Shown here: positions 53,645 through 63,725 of the stretch, one piece after another | Layout: the number at the start of each line of letters is the position of its first letter | How positions within the stretch are numbered: position 1 is the stretch's first letter | Source: Falsiphaeobacter marinintestinus | Lineage (GTDB): Bacteria; Pseudomonadota; Alphaproteobacteria; Rhodobacterales; Rhodobacteraceae | Direction: 5' to 3' | Length of the DNA: 64,000 nt | Assembly: GCF_007923355.1 (NCBI RefSeq) | Contig: NZ_VOGO01000007.1 | Coordinates: forward strand, 62,001-126,000 | Notes under the pieces: generated by a model | Told to the model about the DNA's origin: nothing | Seen by the model: the letters and a program-made list of their open reading frames with translations, nothing else | Database searches by the model: none | Program-made: the position numbers and the translations under genes

Positions 53645-53742
53645 GGCCATCCCCTGAATCATCTGCATTCCAACGCAACTGCGCCCCCGCCGCAAGGGGC
53701 GAGGGCGCAGTTTGGCCGTGACAGATGTGCAGGTGGGCAGGC

Positions 53743-55380
53743 TTAGTTGCCTGCGCTTTCCATCTTACGATTGGCGATGACCTCTTCCAGCCAGCCCAGC
53801 TTCATCTCGGGAACCGAGCTCAGCAGAAGGTCGGTATAGTCGTCAAACGGCGGTGTCAGAACATCGGTTTTCGAGCCATACCGAACCACGCGCCCCTGAT
53901 ACATCACCGCAATCGAATCCGCGATGGCCCGAACAGTTGCCAGATCATGGGTGATGAACAGGTATGCCACATCCTCGATCTTTTGCAGATTGAGCAGAAG
54001 TTTCAGAATGCCGTCCGCCACCAGCGGATCCAGTGCCGAGGTGACCTCGTCACAGATGATCAGCTTGGGTTTGGCCGCCAGCGCCCGGGCAATACAGACG
54101 CGCTGTTTCTGCCCGCCTGACAGTTCTGCCGGATAGCGATCCTGAAATCCGTCACCAAGTTCGATCTCGTCCAGCAATTCCTGGATGCGTTTTTGTTTCT
54201 CGCTCCCTCTCAGGCCGAAATAGAACTCCAGCGGCCTGCCAATGATCGTCCCGACCGTCTGGCGCGGGTTCATCGCGACATCGGCCATCTGATAGATCAT
54301 CTGCAATTCGCGAAGGTCTTCGCGGCTGCGTCCGGCCAGATCCGGTGACAGGGTACGTCCGGCAAAATCGATGCGACCCGAACTTGGCGGCAACAGACCG
54401 GTGATCACCCGCGCCAGCGTCGACTTGCCTGACCCGGATTCACCAACCACCGCCAGCGTCTGCCCGGGAAACAGATCGACCGACACGTCATGCAGCACGT
54501 CAAAGTTGGTGCCTTTATACCGCGCTGTGATGTTCTGGACTTTCAGAACCGGTTCGATGCCGGGCAGCTTTTCTTCGTGATCGATCGAGCGCACCGACAC
54601 CAACGCCTGAGTGTACTCTTCCTTGGGCGTGTTGATGATCTGATCGGTGGTGCCGTATTCCACGGTCTCACCCATCTTCAGCACCATGATGTCGTCGCTG
54701 ACCTGCGCCACAACTGCAAGATCGTGGGTGATGTACAGGGCGGCGACACCGGTGTCCCGGATCGCCTCCTTGATGGCCATCAGCACGTCGATCTGCGTGG
54801 TTACATCCAGTGCCGTGGTGGGTTCGTCGAACACCACCAGATCGGGCTCGGGACACAGCGCCAGCGCAGTCATACAACGCTGCAACTGCCCACCCGAGAC
54901 CTGATGCGGGAACCGGCTGCCGATGTTGTCGGGATCGGGCAGACCCAGCTTGGCAAACAATACACGCGCGCGCTCTTCCGCGTCCTTGCGTGAAAATTTG
55001 CCATGCTCAACGGCGGCTTCGACAACCTGATCCATGATCTTCTTGGCCGGGTTGAACGATGCGGCCGCAGACTGCGACACATAGGTGACTTCGCCCCCAC
55101 GCAGGGACCGCACGTCTTTCAGGCCGGACTTCAGGATGTCACGTCCATTGACCCAGACTTCGCCGCCCGTGATCTCGACCCCGCCACGGCCATAGGCCAT
55201 CGTCGCCAGACCGATAGTGGATTTACCGGCCCCGGATTCCCCGATCAGGCCCAGCACCTGGCCTTTTGCCAGATCGAAATCGACACCATGGACGATTTCG
55301 ATATCGTGCGGTTTTTCACCCGGCGGATAAACCGTCGCCCCGATTTTTAGGCCACGGACTTTCAAAAGCTGATCGCTCAT
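53743..55380 (-). CDS. Fused DppD-DppF-type ABC transporter ATPase (peptide/nickel family)
   Basis: This 545-residue protein has two complete ATPase domains. The first has Walker [10 protein letters not shown] at 47-55, signature [15 protein letters not shown] and Walker [12 protein letters not shown]. The second has [11 protein letters not shown] near 325, [15 protein letters not shown] and CDEVTSALD. The ATG at 55380 overlaps the dppC-like stop as ATGA. Fusion of the two ATPases is common in Alphaproteobacteria. It energises uptake through the permeases encoded next to it. Confidence 0.93.
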   Translation of the reverse strand: MSDQLLKVRGLKIGATVYPPGEKPHDIEIVHGVDFDLAKGQVLGLIGESGAGKSTIGLATMAYGRGGVEITGGEVWVNGRDILKSGLKDVRSLRGGEVTYVSQSAAASFNPAKKIMDQVVEAAVEHGKFSRKDAEERARVLFAKLGLPDPDNIGSRFPHQVSGGQLQRCMTALALCPEPDLVVFDEPTTALDVTTQIDVLMAIKEAIRDTGVAALYITHDLAVVAQVSDDIMVLKMGETVEYGTTDQIINTPKEEYTQALVSVRSIDHEEKLPGIEPVLKVQNITARYKGTNFDVLHDVSVDLFPGQTLAVVGESGSGKSTLARVITGLLPPSSGRIDFAGRTLSPDLAGRSREDLRELQMIYQMADVAMNPRQTVGTIIGRPLEFYFGLRGSEKQKRIQELLDEIELGDGFQDRYPAELSGGQKQRVCIARALAAKPKLIICDEVTSALDPLVADGILKLLLNLQKIEDVAYLFITHDLATVRAIADSIAVMYQGRVVRYGSKTDVLTPPFDDYTDLLLSSVPEMKLGWLEEVIANRKMESAGN

Positions 55381-56189
55381 CCCCGACCTCCTTTCAGGCT
55401 GGTGGTTCGGTTCAGGACCCAATCCGCAACCAGATTGACCGAGATGGCCAAGGTCGCGATGGCGACAGCGGGCCACAAGGCCGCTCCGATGCCATAGACG
55501 ATTCCGTCCTTGTTCTCTTTTACGATCCCGCCCCAGTCGGCCAGCGGTGGTTGTACACCCAGACCCAGGAACGACAGCGTCGATACGAACAGAACCATAA
55601 AGATGAACCGCAAACCCAGTTCCGCGACCAGCGGAGACAGGGCGTTTGGCAGGATCTCACGGAAGATGATCCAGCCCCGGCCTTCGCCGCGCAGTTTCGC
55701 GGCTTCGACATAGTCCATCACGTTGATGTCCACGGCGACCGCACGGGCCAGCCGGAACACACGGGTGGAATCCAGCAACCCCATGACCAGGATCAGAACG
55801 CCCGTGGTTACCGGCATCACCGACAACACGACCAGCGCAAAGATCAGCGATGGGATCGACATCAGCAGGTCGACAAACCGGCTCAGCGCCTGATCGGCCC
55901 AACCGCCCAGAACGGCGGCCAGAAACCCAAGGGTCGATCCGGTGACAAAGCTCAGGATGGTGGCGACAGTGGCAATAAAGATTGTCGTGCGCCCGCCATA
56001 GATCATCCGGCTTAACAGATCGCGACCGATATTGTCGGTGCCCAACAGGTGCTCAGCCGATGACGGCTCCCAGACATCGCCAACGATCTCGGCCATGCCA
56101 TACGGCGCAATCAAGGGGGCGAAAATAGCGGCCAGAAAGTAGACCGCAGTGAAAGACAGCCCGACTGCTGCAGCGAAAGGTATTCTCAT
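55377..56189 (-). CDS. ABC transporter permease, DppC-type
   Basis: This 270-residue protein has about five to six helices and the BPD_transp_1 loop EAAKLRGEGRGWIIFREILPNALSPLVAELGLRF near 155-190. The N-terminal region with HLLGTDNIGRDLLSRMIYGGRTT is characteristic of DppC/OppC. The ATG overlaps the dppB-like stop (ATGA). It forms the membrane channel with the DppB-type subunit. Confidence 0.93.
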   Translation of the reverse strand: MRIPFAAAVGLSFTAVYFLAAIFAPLIAPYGMAEIVGDVWEPSSAEHLLGTDNIGRDLLSRMIYGGRTTIFIATVATILSFVTGSTLGFLAAVLGGWADQALSRFVDLLMSIPSLIFALVVLSVMPVTTGVLILVMGLLDSTRVFRLARAVAVDINVMDYVEAAKLRGEGRGWIIFREILPNALSPLVAELGLRFIFMVLFVSTLSFLGLGVQPPLADWGGIVKENKDGIVYGIGAALWPAVAIATLAISVNLVADWVLNRTTSLKGGRG

Positions 56190-57142
56190 TTCGGATGCCT
56201 CAGTCTTGGGTTGGACAAGATCGATACGATATCAGCCACCATGTTCAGCAAAATATACACGCCAGCGAAAATCAGACCGCAGGCCTGCACCACGGGCACG
56301 TCGCGTTTTGACACGTGATCGACCAGATACTGGCCCATACCCGGATAGACGAACACCACTTCAACCACGACGACGCCGACCACCAGATAGGCCAGGTTCA
56401 GCATCACGACGTTGACGATAGGGGCGACAGCATTGGGAAAGGCATGGCGATAGATCACCTGAAACCCGCTCAGACCCTTCAGTTCAGCGGTCTCGATATA
56501 GGCCGATTGCATCACGTTCAGGATCGCGGCGCGGGTCATGCGCATCATATGCGCCAGAACCACCAGCGTCAGCACCATGACCGGCATCGCGATCGCGGAC
56601 AGCTTTTCGCCCAGGCTCATGGAATCGTTGATCATCGCGACAGACGGGAACCAGCGCAGCTTGACGCCGATCACGTACATGACGACATAGCCGATCAGGA
56701 ATTCGGGGATCGAAATCGACGCCAGAGTAACGCCCGAGATCAGCTTGTCCGGCCAGCGGTCCTTGTAGCGAACGGCAACCAGCCCCAGCAGAATGGCCAG
56801 CGGGACCGAGATGATCGCGGCCCAGAAGGCCAGAAACAGCGTGTTGGAAAAACGCGATCCGATTGCGGTCGCGATATCCTGACCGCTGGTCAGTGCGGTG
56901 CCCAGATCACCTTGCAGGATGCCACCCAACCAGGCGAAATAGCGGGCGACGGGCGGGTCGTTCAGGCCAAGATCGCGGCGCAGGTTCGCAAGCGCTTCAG
57001 GCGTGGCCGACTGGCCCAGAATGGACTGTGCAACGTCTCCCGGCAGGATGATCGTCCCGACGAAAATCAGGATTGAGACAAGGAACAGCAGCAAAAGGCC
57101 CAGCGCAATGCGCTGGGCCAACAGTTTTACAATAGGGGGCAC
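56186..57142 (-). CDS. ABC transporter permease, DppB-type
   Basis: This 318-residue protein starts at a GTG (57142), three bases after the binding-protein stop; no other close start is better. It has about six helices, with the loop ETAELKGLSGFQVIYRHAFPNAVAPIVNVVMLNLAYLVVGVVVVEVVF near 215-262 and the FLGLVAVRYKDRWPDK region. It is the N-terminal partner of the DppC-type permease. Confidence 0.92.
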   Translation of the reverse strand: MPPIVKLLAQRIALGLLLLFLVSILIFVGTIILPGDVAQSILGQSATPEALANLRRDLGLNDPPVARYFAWLGGILQGDLGTALTSGQDIATAIGSRFSNTLFLAFWAAIISVPLAILLGLVAVRYKDRWPDKLISGVTLASISIPEFLIGYVVMYVIGVKLRWFPSVAMINDSMSLGEKLSAIAMPVMVLTLVVLAHMMRMTRAAILNVMQSAYIETAELKGLSGFQVIYRHAFPNAVAPIVNVVMLNLAYLVVGVVVVEVVFVYPGMGQYLVDHVSKRDVPVVQACGLIFAGVYILLNMVADIVSILSNPRLRHPK

Positions 57143-57145
57143 AGC

Positions 57146-58726
57146 TTATGCCACCCACATACGATGCGGGGCGTAGCTGTTCATCAGGGCGTAGCCTGCG
57201 GTGCCCTCGACCCAGCCTGCGATACGGTCGCTGCTGGCGTCGACAAAGTCGTTGAACATCGGGCAGATCAGGCCGCCCTCGTCACGCAGGATCGATCCCA
57301 TGTCAGCATAGGTTTGCTTGCGCTTGCCCAGATCCAGTTCCGCACGGGCCGACAGCAACATCTGGTCGAACTGTTCGTTCTTGAACCGCGTGTCGTTCCA
57401 GTCTGCCGTCGACAGATAGGCGGTGGTGAACATCTGATCCTGAACCGGACGACCACCCCAATAGCTGGTGCAGAACGGCTTGTTGTTCCAGACTTCCGAC
57501 CAATAGCCATCATTCGGCTCGCGCTTGATGTCCAGCTTGATACCGGCACCGGCCAGCGACTGCTGGAACAGAGCGGCAGCATCCGGTGCGCCCGGGAACG
57601 AGTTGTCCGAGGTGCGCAGCAGAACCGGTCCATCATAGCCCGACTTCTTCATATGGTGCGCGGCCTTGTCCGGGTCATACTCGCGCTGTTCGAATTCAGT
57701 GAACAGCGGGTAGGCGGCGTTGATCGGTGTGTCGTTCCCGACTGATCCATAGCCGAACAGGATCTTGTCGACCATTTCCTGACGGTTGATGCCGTACTTC
57801 AGCGCCAGCATCACGTCCTGGTTCGCGAACGGATCGGTGTCGACATGCGCGATGAACACATAGTGGCCAGGGCCACTTGTGGTGTGCACGTTGATGCCCG
57901 GAGCACGGGCAACCAGACCGGCGGTGCGTGGCGGCACACGGTCGATCAAGTCAACCTGACCGGACTGCAGGGCTGCAACACGGGCCGTGTTATCGTTGAT
58001 GACGATCAGTTCGATCGTTTCGGCGTTGCCCAGGTCACCCCAATAGTTCGGGTTTTTCTCGGCCACAAACCGCACGCCCATGTCGACATCTTTCAGAACG
58101 TAAGGACCGGTGCCGATGCCCGCATCGGGGGCGTCCTTGCCACCGCCGGGCTGAATGATCAGGTGATAGTCGGCCATCAGATAGGGCAAGTCGGCGTTCG
58201 GTGTTTCCATCTCGATGATGACACTGTCACCGTCGGCGGTCATGTTCTTGATGCCACGCATGATGCCCAGGGCACCCGACTTGGTGTCTTCGCCCGAATG
58301 GCGGTCCAGCGATTCAACAACGTCCGCAGCCGTGACCGACTTGCCGTTGGAAAAAGTGATGCCATTGCGGATCTTGAAGATCCAGACGCGCGCATCTGCC
58401 GAGCTTTCAAAGCTTTCGGCGACTTTGCCTTCGATGCTGCCGTCAGCGGCCTGATCGACCAGCGGTTCACCCCAAAGGCGGTTGACCATCAACGCCACCT
58501 GGTTGGCGGCAAGTGCCGGATCAAGGCTGTCGGTGGTTGACCCACCCTGCAGACCCATACGGATCGTGCCGCCTTTTTTCGGGCCGGCGGCCATGACGGC
58601 GCTGGACATAAAGGTGCTGGCAGCGGCAGCTGTCAGGCCCAGAGCCGCAGCGCGGCCCATGAATTCACGGCGTGACATGCGCCCTGCGTTTACGAGGCCG
58701 CTTAGATAATGCAGTTGGTCTTTCAT
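57146..58726 (-). CDS. Tat-exported ABC transporter substrate-binding protein (family 5, dipeptide/oligopeptide type)
   Basis: This 526-residue SBP_bac_5 protein has a twin-arginine signal (SRREFMG at 18-24, hydrophobic part to about 46, cut near AMA-AG). The binding fold follows, with segments such as FKIRNGITFSNGKSVTAADVVESLDRH and LLRTSDNSFPGAPDAAALFQQSLAGAGIKLDI. It captures peptides or related cationic or opine-type solutes in the periplasm for the DppBC/DF importer. It lies 119 bp downstream of the CocE gene. The exact ligand is unknown. Confidence 0.93.
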   Translation of the reverse strand: MKDQLHYLSGLVNAGRMSRREFMGRAAALGLTAAAASTFMSSAVMAAGPKKGGTIRMGLQGGSTTDSLDPALAANQVALMVNRLWGEPLVDQAADGSIEGKVAESFESSADARVWIFKIRNGITFSNGKSVTAADVVESLDRHSGEDTKSGALGIMRGIKNMTADGDSVIIEMETPNADLPYLMADYHLIIQPGGGKDAPDAGIGTGPYVLKDVDMGVRFVAEKNPNYWGDLGNAETIELIVINDNTARVAALQSGQVDLIDRVPPRTAGLVARAPGINVHTTSGPGHYVFIAHVDTDPFANQDVMLALKYGINRQEMVDKILFGYGSVGNDTPINAAYPLFTEFEQREYDPDKAAHHMKKSGYDGPVLLRTSDNSFPGAPDAAALFQQSLAGAGIKLDIKREPNDGYWSEVWNNKPFCTSYWGGRPVQDQMFTTAYLSTADWNDTRFKNEQFDQMLLSARAELDLGKRKQTYADMGSILRDEGGLICPMFNDFVDASSDRIAGWVEGTAGYALMNSYAPHRMWVA

Positions 58727-58845
58727 AGAAGTCTCCCGGTTGTGTCGCGCAGTTTATTGGCGCGTTTTTATTGATTGATGAGTCAAGGTTTGCGCATTTC
58801 CGGTGGTGTCGCAAGTGTTAATGGCCGCATTGGTGGCCCGCTTTC

Positions 58846-60840
58846 CTACATCCCGTCCCGTTCTATCTTATCGGAAATGTCGCGTTCGAACACCAGTTTG
58901 TCGTCTTCATAGGCTTCCATGCGGGCCTTCAGATGGAAATGCGTTGCATCTGACCACATTTCGCAGGTCGCTTCGGTCCGCAGCATCCAGTCGCCCCGGC
59001 CCATTTCCGAGGTCCAGTGACATCGCCCGTTGGCGGACAAAGGGTCATCCGGATGGATCGTCCAGCTTTCCCGCGCGATGCCGCCATTGATCAGCCCGTG
59101 ATCATCATCGCGGGCCTGTCCAAAATCATCCACGATGTCCAGCCGGACGGTGCCATTTGTCAGATCGGTGACAATCTCGCGCCGGTTCGATCGGTCCCGC
59201 AATGACGTCGCCTCCCACGCCGGATCGGCGACCGGCGGCGGAAAGGTCCATTCGTCGTCACCTGCGGTGTGTCGCACAGGCACATCGATGGCCCCGGCCG
59301 TCAGAGTCAATTCGGCACTGTCCGGAGACGGCCAGATCAGCGGCCAATACGCCGACGAAATCGCAACTCGCATCCGATGCCCTTTGGGCAGGCGATAGGC
59401 AATATGGTCAAGATCAACGTCTATATCATAGGGTTCACCGGGCTTTAGCGGCGTTTGATCCGCGTGCCCGTCACGATGCGTCAGGTTCAGCACGCCATAG
59501 GTGATCCGCGTCGACGCGCCATCCGGGTGCACATGGGTCAACCGAACCGCAATTTGCGCCTGTGGCTTGTCCGCAGACACCGTCAGACGCAGCTTGGGCG
59601 CACCCACGATGTCCATATCTGCGGCCACCGGCGCGCTGTCAAAACAGACCGACAACGCATCGTCCCGGCGTTGATCCCCCGGCATCTCGGGGCCCAGCCA
59701 GATCGCGCAATACTCGCCCGCGGCCATCCCGCAATCCTGCGGCGACCGGACACGCGCCGATAAAGCCGCCGGGGCCGGTTTCAGCCCGTCCTCCGTCAGA
59801 TGCAACGTCTCCATCGGCAGATGCGATGTTGCCCCGCCACGTTCCGCCAGCCAACGGCCCGGACGCTCCAGGTACCAGGTCTGTGGGCGGACGCCGTCCA
59901 TCAGATAGGCGCGATACTCCGGATCATCCTCGGCCCCGTTGGCAATGTCTTTCAGCCAACGATCCCACCAGCGCAGCGCCTCTTGCAGAAAACCGATTCG
60001 CGGTTCAGGCACCGCGAAATGCGGGTACTTGTGAACCCAGGGCCCAACGATTCCCTTGGCGCCCGGCACGTTTTCAACCAGTTGCGGTACGGCGTTCTTA
60101 TACGCATCCCCCCAACCGCCGACGGCCAGAACCTTGGCATTCAGCCGCGAAAAATCCTCGCACACCGATCCGTGCTGCCAATAAGCATCCCGACGCTGAT
60201 GGCGCAGCCAGACCGAAGGCAAAAACGGCTCGTTTTCCAGCCGGTCCAGCCAGATCTCGCGCCAGTTTTCGCGCAGCATCGGGTCGGGCGCATTCGAACT
60301 GTAAGACCACATGGTCGCGCCCCAGCCGAGGTTTTCGTTCAGCAGACACCCGCCTTTGTAATGGATGTCGTCGGCATAGCGATCCACGGTGGAACACAGC
60401 GTTATGATCGCCTTCAGCGGGTCGGGCTGCAAATGCGCCACCTGCAGCGCGTTGAACCCGCCCCAGCTGATCCCCATCATGCCCACATTGCCGTTGCACC
60501 AGTCTTGTGCGGCGACCCAAGTGATCACCTCAACCGCATCGTCCAGCTCCTGCTGCGTGTATTCATCCGCCATCAACCCTTCGCTGTCGCCATTGCCGCG
60601 CATGTCGACGCGCAGACAGGCATAGCCGCGCTTGGCAAACCAGGGATGCGTGAGGCTATCGCGCACTATGGTTCCGTCGCGCTTGCGATAGGGCAGGTAT
60701 TCAAGGATCACCGGCACCGGATCGTCGGACGCATCGACAGGTCGCCAGACCCGCGCCGACAGACGACATCCGTCTGACAGCGTAATGCCAAGATCCGGCA
60801 GATCTTCAATCTCGCGCAGGGCGTTGGAGGGGGAACTCAT
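58846..60840 (-). CDS. CocE/NonD-family (X-Pro dipeptidyl-peptidase S15-like) hydrolase
   Basis: This 664-residue protein is an alpha/beta hydrolase with the nucleophile Ser125 in MMGISWGGFN, and DMRGNGDSEG near 79-88 before it. It has the C-terminal jelly-roll domain (about 385-600; APKLRLTVSADKPQAQIAVRLTHV, LPKGHRMRVAISSAYWPLIWPSPD) of the CocE/NonD group. These cleave esters or amides, including N-acyl and cocaine-like esters, and sometimes peptides. There is no signal peptide. Its position beside the peptide importer suggests it acts on an imported compound, though the substrate is unknown. Confidence 0.9.
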   Translation of the reverse strand: MSSPSNALREIEDLPDLGITLSDGCRLSARVWRPVDASDDPVPVILEYLPYRKRDGTIVRDSLTHPWFAKRGYACLRVDMRGNGDSEGLMADEYTQQELDDAVEVITWVAAQDWCNGNVGMMGISWGGFNALQVAHLQPDPLKAIITLCSTVDRYADDIHYKGGCLLNENLGWGATMWSYSSNAPDPMLRENWREIWLDRLENEPFLPSVWLRHQRRDAYWQHGSVCEDFSRLNAKVLAVGGWGDAYKNAVPQLVENVPGAKGIVGPWVHKYPHFAVPEPRIGFLQEALRWWDRWLKDIANGAEDDPEYRAYLMDGVRPQTWYLERPGRWLAERGGATSHLPMETLHLTEDGLKPAPAALSARVRSPQDCGMAAGEYCAIWLGPEMPGDQRRDDALSVCFDSAPVAADMDIVGAPKLRLTVSADKPQAQIAVRLTHVHPDGASTRITYGVLNLTHRDGHADQTPLKPGEPYDIDVDLDHIAYRLPKGHRMRVAISSAYWPLIWPSPDSAELTLTAGAIDVPVRHTAGDDEWTFPPPVADPAWEATSLRDRSNRREIVTDLTNGTVRLDIVDDFGQARDDDHGLINGGIARESWTIHPDDPLSANGRCHWTSEMGRGDWMLRTEATCEMWSDATHFHLKARMEAYEDDKLVFERDISDKIERDGM

Positions 60841-60889
60841 ATGTCGGTCATGCCTTTGATTTGTGATCTAACAGATTAAAAACGACCCG

Positions 60890-61993
60890 TCATCGGCGAA
60901 TTGCGACCAGCAGATCCATGACGTTGGTTCCGGTGGGCCCAGTGATCAACAAGGCCTCGCGCGCGTCAAGAAAAGTGCCGCTATCCGCCGCCGCCAGCGC
61001 AGCTTCGCCGCCCGGTCCCCAGGTCGATCCATCAACAATTGCGCCTGCGGCTTCTGTCGGCCCATCGGTCCCGTCCGTGCCGCCAACCACGACCGCCAAA
61101 CCTTCAATACCCGCAATCTCGCGGGCCAAAGCAAGCGCCAGTGCCTGATTGCGACCACCCCGACCCGGGGTGTCCGGCAGAACAACGGTCGGTTCGCCCC
61201 CAAGGATCATAACGCCAGTCGGCATGTCACGCAGGCGTTGTCCGATGTCACTGGCAAGCGCCTCAAGATCGTCATGCAGGGCTTCCTCATTGCACAAAAC
61301 GCGCAGACCATCGGCTTGCGCAGCGGCCACCGCCGCCGCCCGTGCAATTGCGTTGCTCGCCACGATTCGCGCTTCAAAGTTGAACCCGCACGCATTAGGC
61401 GCATTGCCGATCCCCGATCCAATCACGCCAAGATCATCCCCCGGCACGTCCGAAATCGCCAGAACCGTCACCTTTGCCCCACCGAAATGCGACAACAATC
61501 CACCACCCTTGATCTGCGATAGCTTACGGCGTTCGACATTCATCGCACCGATATCCAGACCCGCCGCCAACAAACGCTGGTTCAGCGCGGTCAGATCGCC
61601 CAGCGTTTTGCCCGCCACCGGATCTTCGGCCAAAGACGATGCCCCGCCCGACACTAGCAACAACAGGTGGCTGCCCTCGGGCATTTCCGCCACCGCCGCG
61701 CGCAACGCCGCGCCGCCTTTCAGGCTGCGGGCATCTGGAACCGGGTGTGACGCCTCGATCAGTTCTGCATGATCGGGCAATCCCGCGCCATGTCCGTCTT
61801 TCGTGACCACCAAGGTCGGCACGTCCCCGAACAGTTCCAACGCCGCCTGCGCCATGGCCCCAGCCGCCTTGCCCACTGCCACGATCCGGTCTGGTCGGGC
61901 AACATCCATCAACGCCGCCTGCGTCGCGGCATGCCCTCCCACAGCATCAACTCCGGCCTGCCAGATCGCGATAGCCTGCGTGCGTTGGTTCAT
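60890..61993 (-). CDS. Type-2 (MOFRL) glycerate 2-kinase
   Basis: This is a 367-residue protein, shorter than the roughly 420-430 of many family members. The N-terminal DUF4147 region (VAVGKAAGAMAQAAL near 40-52, SHLLLLVSGGASSLAEDP near 108-125, LNQRLLAAGLDIGAMNVERRKLSQIKGGGL) and the C-terminal MOFRL region (GRGGRNQALALALAREIAGIEG and GGTDGTDGPTEAAGAIVDG) are both present. It phosphorylates D-glycerate at C2 (glycerate to 2-phosphoglycerate); older annotations call it hydroxypyruvate reductase TtuD. It lies 5 bp from dtd and is probably part of one unit with it. Confidence 0.88.
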   Translation of the reverse strand: MNQRTQAIAIWQAGVDAVGGHAATQAALMDVARPDRIVAVGKAAGAMAQAALELFGDVPTLVVTKDGHGAGLPDHAELIEASHPVPDARSLKGGAALRAAVAEMPEGSHLLLLVSGGASSLAEDPVAGKTLGDLTALNQRLLAAGLDIGAMNVERRKLSQIKGGGLLSHFGGAKVTVLAISDVPGDDLGVIGSGIGNAPNACGFNFEARIVASNAIARAAAVAAAQADGLRVLCNEEALHDDLEALASDIGQRLRDMPTGVMILGGEPTVVLPDTPGRGGRNQALALALAREIAGIEGLAVVVGGTDGTDGPTEAAGAIVDGSTWGPGGEAALAAADSGTFLDAREALLITGPTGTNVMDLLVAIRR

Positions 61994-61998
61994 TTGGC

Positions 61999-62436
61999 CT
62001 AAACCTCCATCCAGATCGTCACCGGACCATCATTGACCAGAGCGACCTTCATGTCCGCGCCAAACCGTCCGGTCTCAACCGGCACGCCTTGCGCAGCAAG
62101 TTGCGCCGCAAAGTATTCGTACAGCCGCTCACCCTCATCAGGGGGCGCTGCATCGGAAAACCCGGGCCGGTTGCCGCGTTTCGTGTCCGCCGCCAATGTG
62201 AACTGACTGACCACCAAAGCAGACCCGCCGATATCACGCACAGATAGGTTCATCTTGCCCGCGTCATCCTGAAAGATCCGCAATTTGGCGATCTTGGCCG
62301 CCAGTTGATCGGCATTAGCCACCTGATCGCCCTGCATGGCGCACACCAGGATCAGGACTCCGGCGCCGCATTGCCCAATCACGTCACCGTCAACCATCAC
62401 GCGGGCTTCATTTACCCGCTGGATCAAAGCCCGCAT
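61999..62436 (-). CDS. dtd: D-aminoacyl-tRNA deacylase
   Basis: This 145-residue protein has typical Dtd motifs: [31 protein letters not shown] at the start, [26 protein letters not shown] near 75-98 and [25 protein letters not shown] near the C-terminus, the full expected length. It removes D-amino acids mischarged onto tRNA. Gaps of only 3-5 bp to its neighbours suggest co-transcription with nitroreductase and glycerate kinase genes. Confidence 0.95.
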   Translation of the reverse strand: MRALIQRVNEARVMVDGDVIGQCGAGVLILVCAMQGDQVANADQLAAKIAKLRIFQDDAGKMNLSVRDIGGSALVVSQFTLAADTKRGNRPGFSDAAPPDEGERLYEYFAAQLAAQGVPVETGRFGADMKVALVNDGPVTIWMEV

Positions 62437-62439
62437 CGG

Positions 62440-63126
62440 TCAGCTGCGCCAGTCGATGATGTCGTCCACCTCGGCCCGCGTCGTGCGGAACGAATTGGCC
62501 GGGTGATCCGGGTCTGCATACCCAAACGAGATCCCGCACAGGATCATGCGATCCTCCGGGATATCGAAATACTCATGCAGGAAGGGCGCAAACGTCGCCA
62601 AGGCCGCCTGCGGAACCGTCGCCACGCCGGCCGCCGTGGCCGCCAGTGTAAAGGCCGCAACGAACCCGCCGCAATCCATCGCGCCATACGCCCCCAACTC
62701 GGTCGGGCTGGTCACGATGGCAACATGCGGAGCACCGAACAGTTCGAAATTCTTCATCATTTCCCGGGCCGACGCCCCCCGGTCGCCTTTGCCAACACCC
62801 ACCGCGCGATACAACGCCCAGCCGCACGACCGGCGCCGGGACTGGTAGACGCCTGAATAGCTGGTCGGAAACGGCAAGTCAGATCCTGCCCCCAACCCGG
62901 CCGAGCTTTCGGTGGCCATCTTCATCAACTCGGCCCGGAACTTATCGGTCTCTGCCCCGCTGGTCACCGTGATCTGCCAGGGTTGTGCGTTGCACCATGA
63001 TGGCACCCGGCGCGCGGTATTGACGATCTGTTCAATTGTTTCCTGCGGAACCTGATCCGTCTTGAAGCCTCGGCAGGAGTGACGCTGGACAAATAAGTCG
63101 TCCAGTTCGGACAGGGACACAGTCAT
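62440..63126 (-). CDS. Nitroreductase-family flavoprotein
   Basis: This is a 228-residue protein. The ATG at 63126 with AAGGAG upstream is chosen; an earlier in-frame start lacks support. FMN-binding motifs are seen: RHSCRGFKTDQVP near 14-26 and RRVPSWCNAQPWQITV near 38-53, with GAYGAMDCGGFVAAFTLAA near 145 and ILCGISFGYADPDHPAN near 200. Family members reduce nitro compounds or quinones with NAD(P)H; the physiological substrate is unknown. Confidence 0.92.
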   Translation of the reverse strand: MTVSLSELDDLFVQRHSCRGFKTDQVPQETIEQIVNTARRVPSWCNAQPWQITVTSGAETDKFRAELMKMATESSAGLGAGSDLPFPTSYSGVYQSRRRSCGWALYRAVGVGKGDRGASAREMMKNFELFGAPHVAIVTSPTELGAYGAMDCGGFVAAFTLAATAAGVATVPQAALATFAPFLHEYFDIPEDRMILCGISFGYADPDHPANSFRTTRAEVDDIIDWRS

Positions 63127-63275
63127 CGCGCGGATCTCCTTGGCTGATCTTTCCTGCGCGAAGATGGCCGGGTCCGCTCCGATCTGCAAGGGCGATGCAT
63201 TTTCTTGAGTTGGATCAAGGCAGGCCATGCTGGGACGCGTCAGGATGACATCACATATCGAAAGGAGAATGTGTC

Positions 63276-63695
63276 ATGGTTGAAAAAACCGAACAGGCCA
63301 GCCTCTGGCCGTCGCTCTACGATCCGCTGCGCAGTTTTGGAACGCGGGTCGCAGACTGGTTGAATCCGGCAACGGAAGCATCCGGAAATGACGATGCCTA
63401 TGATATCAGAATGGAACTTCCCGGCGTGTCCGAAGACGATATCGAACTCACCGTCGAAGACGGCGTCGTCAATATCCGGGGCGAAAAGAAAACCCAGCAG
63501 GAAGAGAAAGGCGACACCTGGTACTTCAGCGAACGCCAATATGGCGCGTTCCGGCGTTCATTCCGACTGCCGGAAAACGCGGACGGTGGCAAAGCCAGCG
63601 CCAGCATGAAAGATGGCGTGTTGCACGTTACCGTACCCAAAAAGGTCCCCGAACCGAAAAATGAGGTCAACAAGGTGACGATCTCGAAAGGGTGA
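63276..63695 (+). CDS. Hsp20-family small heat-shock protein
   Basis: This 139-residue protein has AAAGGAG before the ATG. The alpha-crystallin domain (about 40-130) begins DAYDIRMELPGVSEDDIELTVEDGVVNIRGEK and ends SASMKDGVLHVTVPKK. It is a holdase chaperone for aggregating proteins in the cytoplasm. It is transcribed alone. A sigma-32 promoter is expected but no convincing one was recognised in the 149 bp upstream. Confidence 0.93.
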   Translation: MVEKTEQASLWPSLYDPLRSFGTRVADWLNPATEASGNDDAYDIRMELPGVSEDDIELTVEDGVVNIRGEKKTQQEEKGDTWYFSERQYGAFRRSFRLPENADGGKASASMKDGVLHVTVPKKVPEPKNEVNKVTISKG

Positions 63696-63696
63696 T

Positions 63697-63712
63697 CCCG
63701 GCGGTGGCCGGG
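63697..63712. terminator. Short GC hairpin between hsp20 and the right-edge gene
   Basis: CCCGGC (63697-63702) and GCCGGG (63707-63712) form a 6-bp GC stem with a 4-nt GGTG loop, two bases after the hsp20 stop. No T-run follows; the next bases are G-rich. It may be a Rho-independent-like stem shared by the convergent gene, but this is uncertain. Confidence 0.35.
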
Positions 63713-63725
63713 GGAGGGGGAACCG

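Noticed and set aside
59562-60777. Plus-strand frames of 281 and 325 codons opposite the CocE gene
   Set aside because: They are shadow frames of the hydrolase gene, rich in Pro, Arg and His without family motifs.
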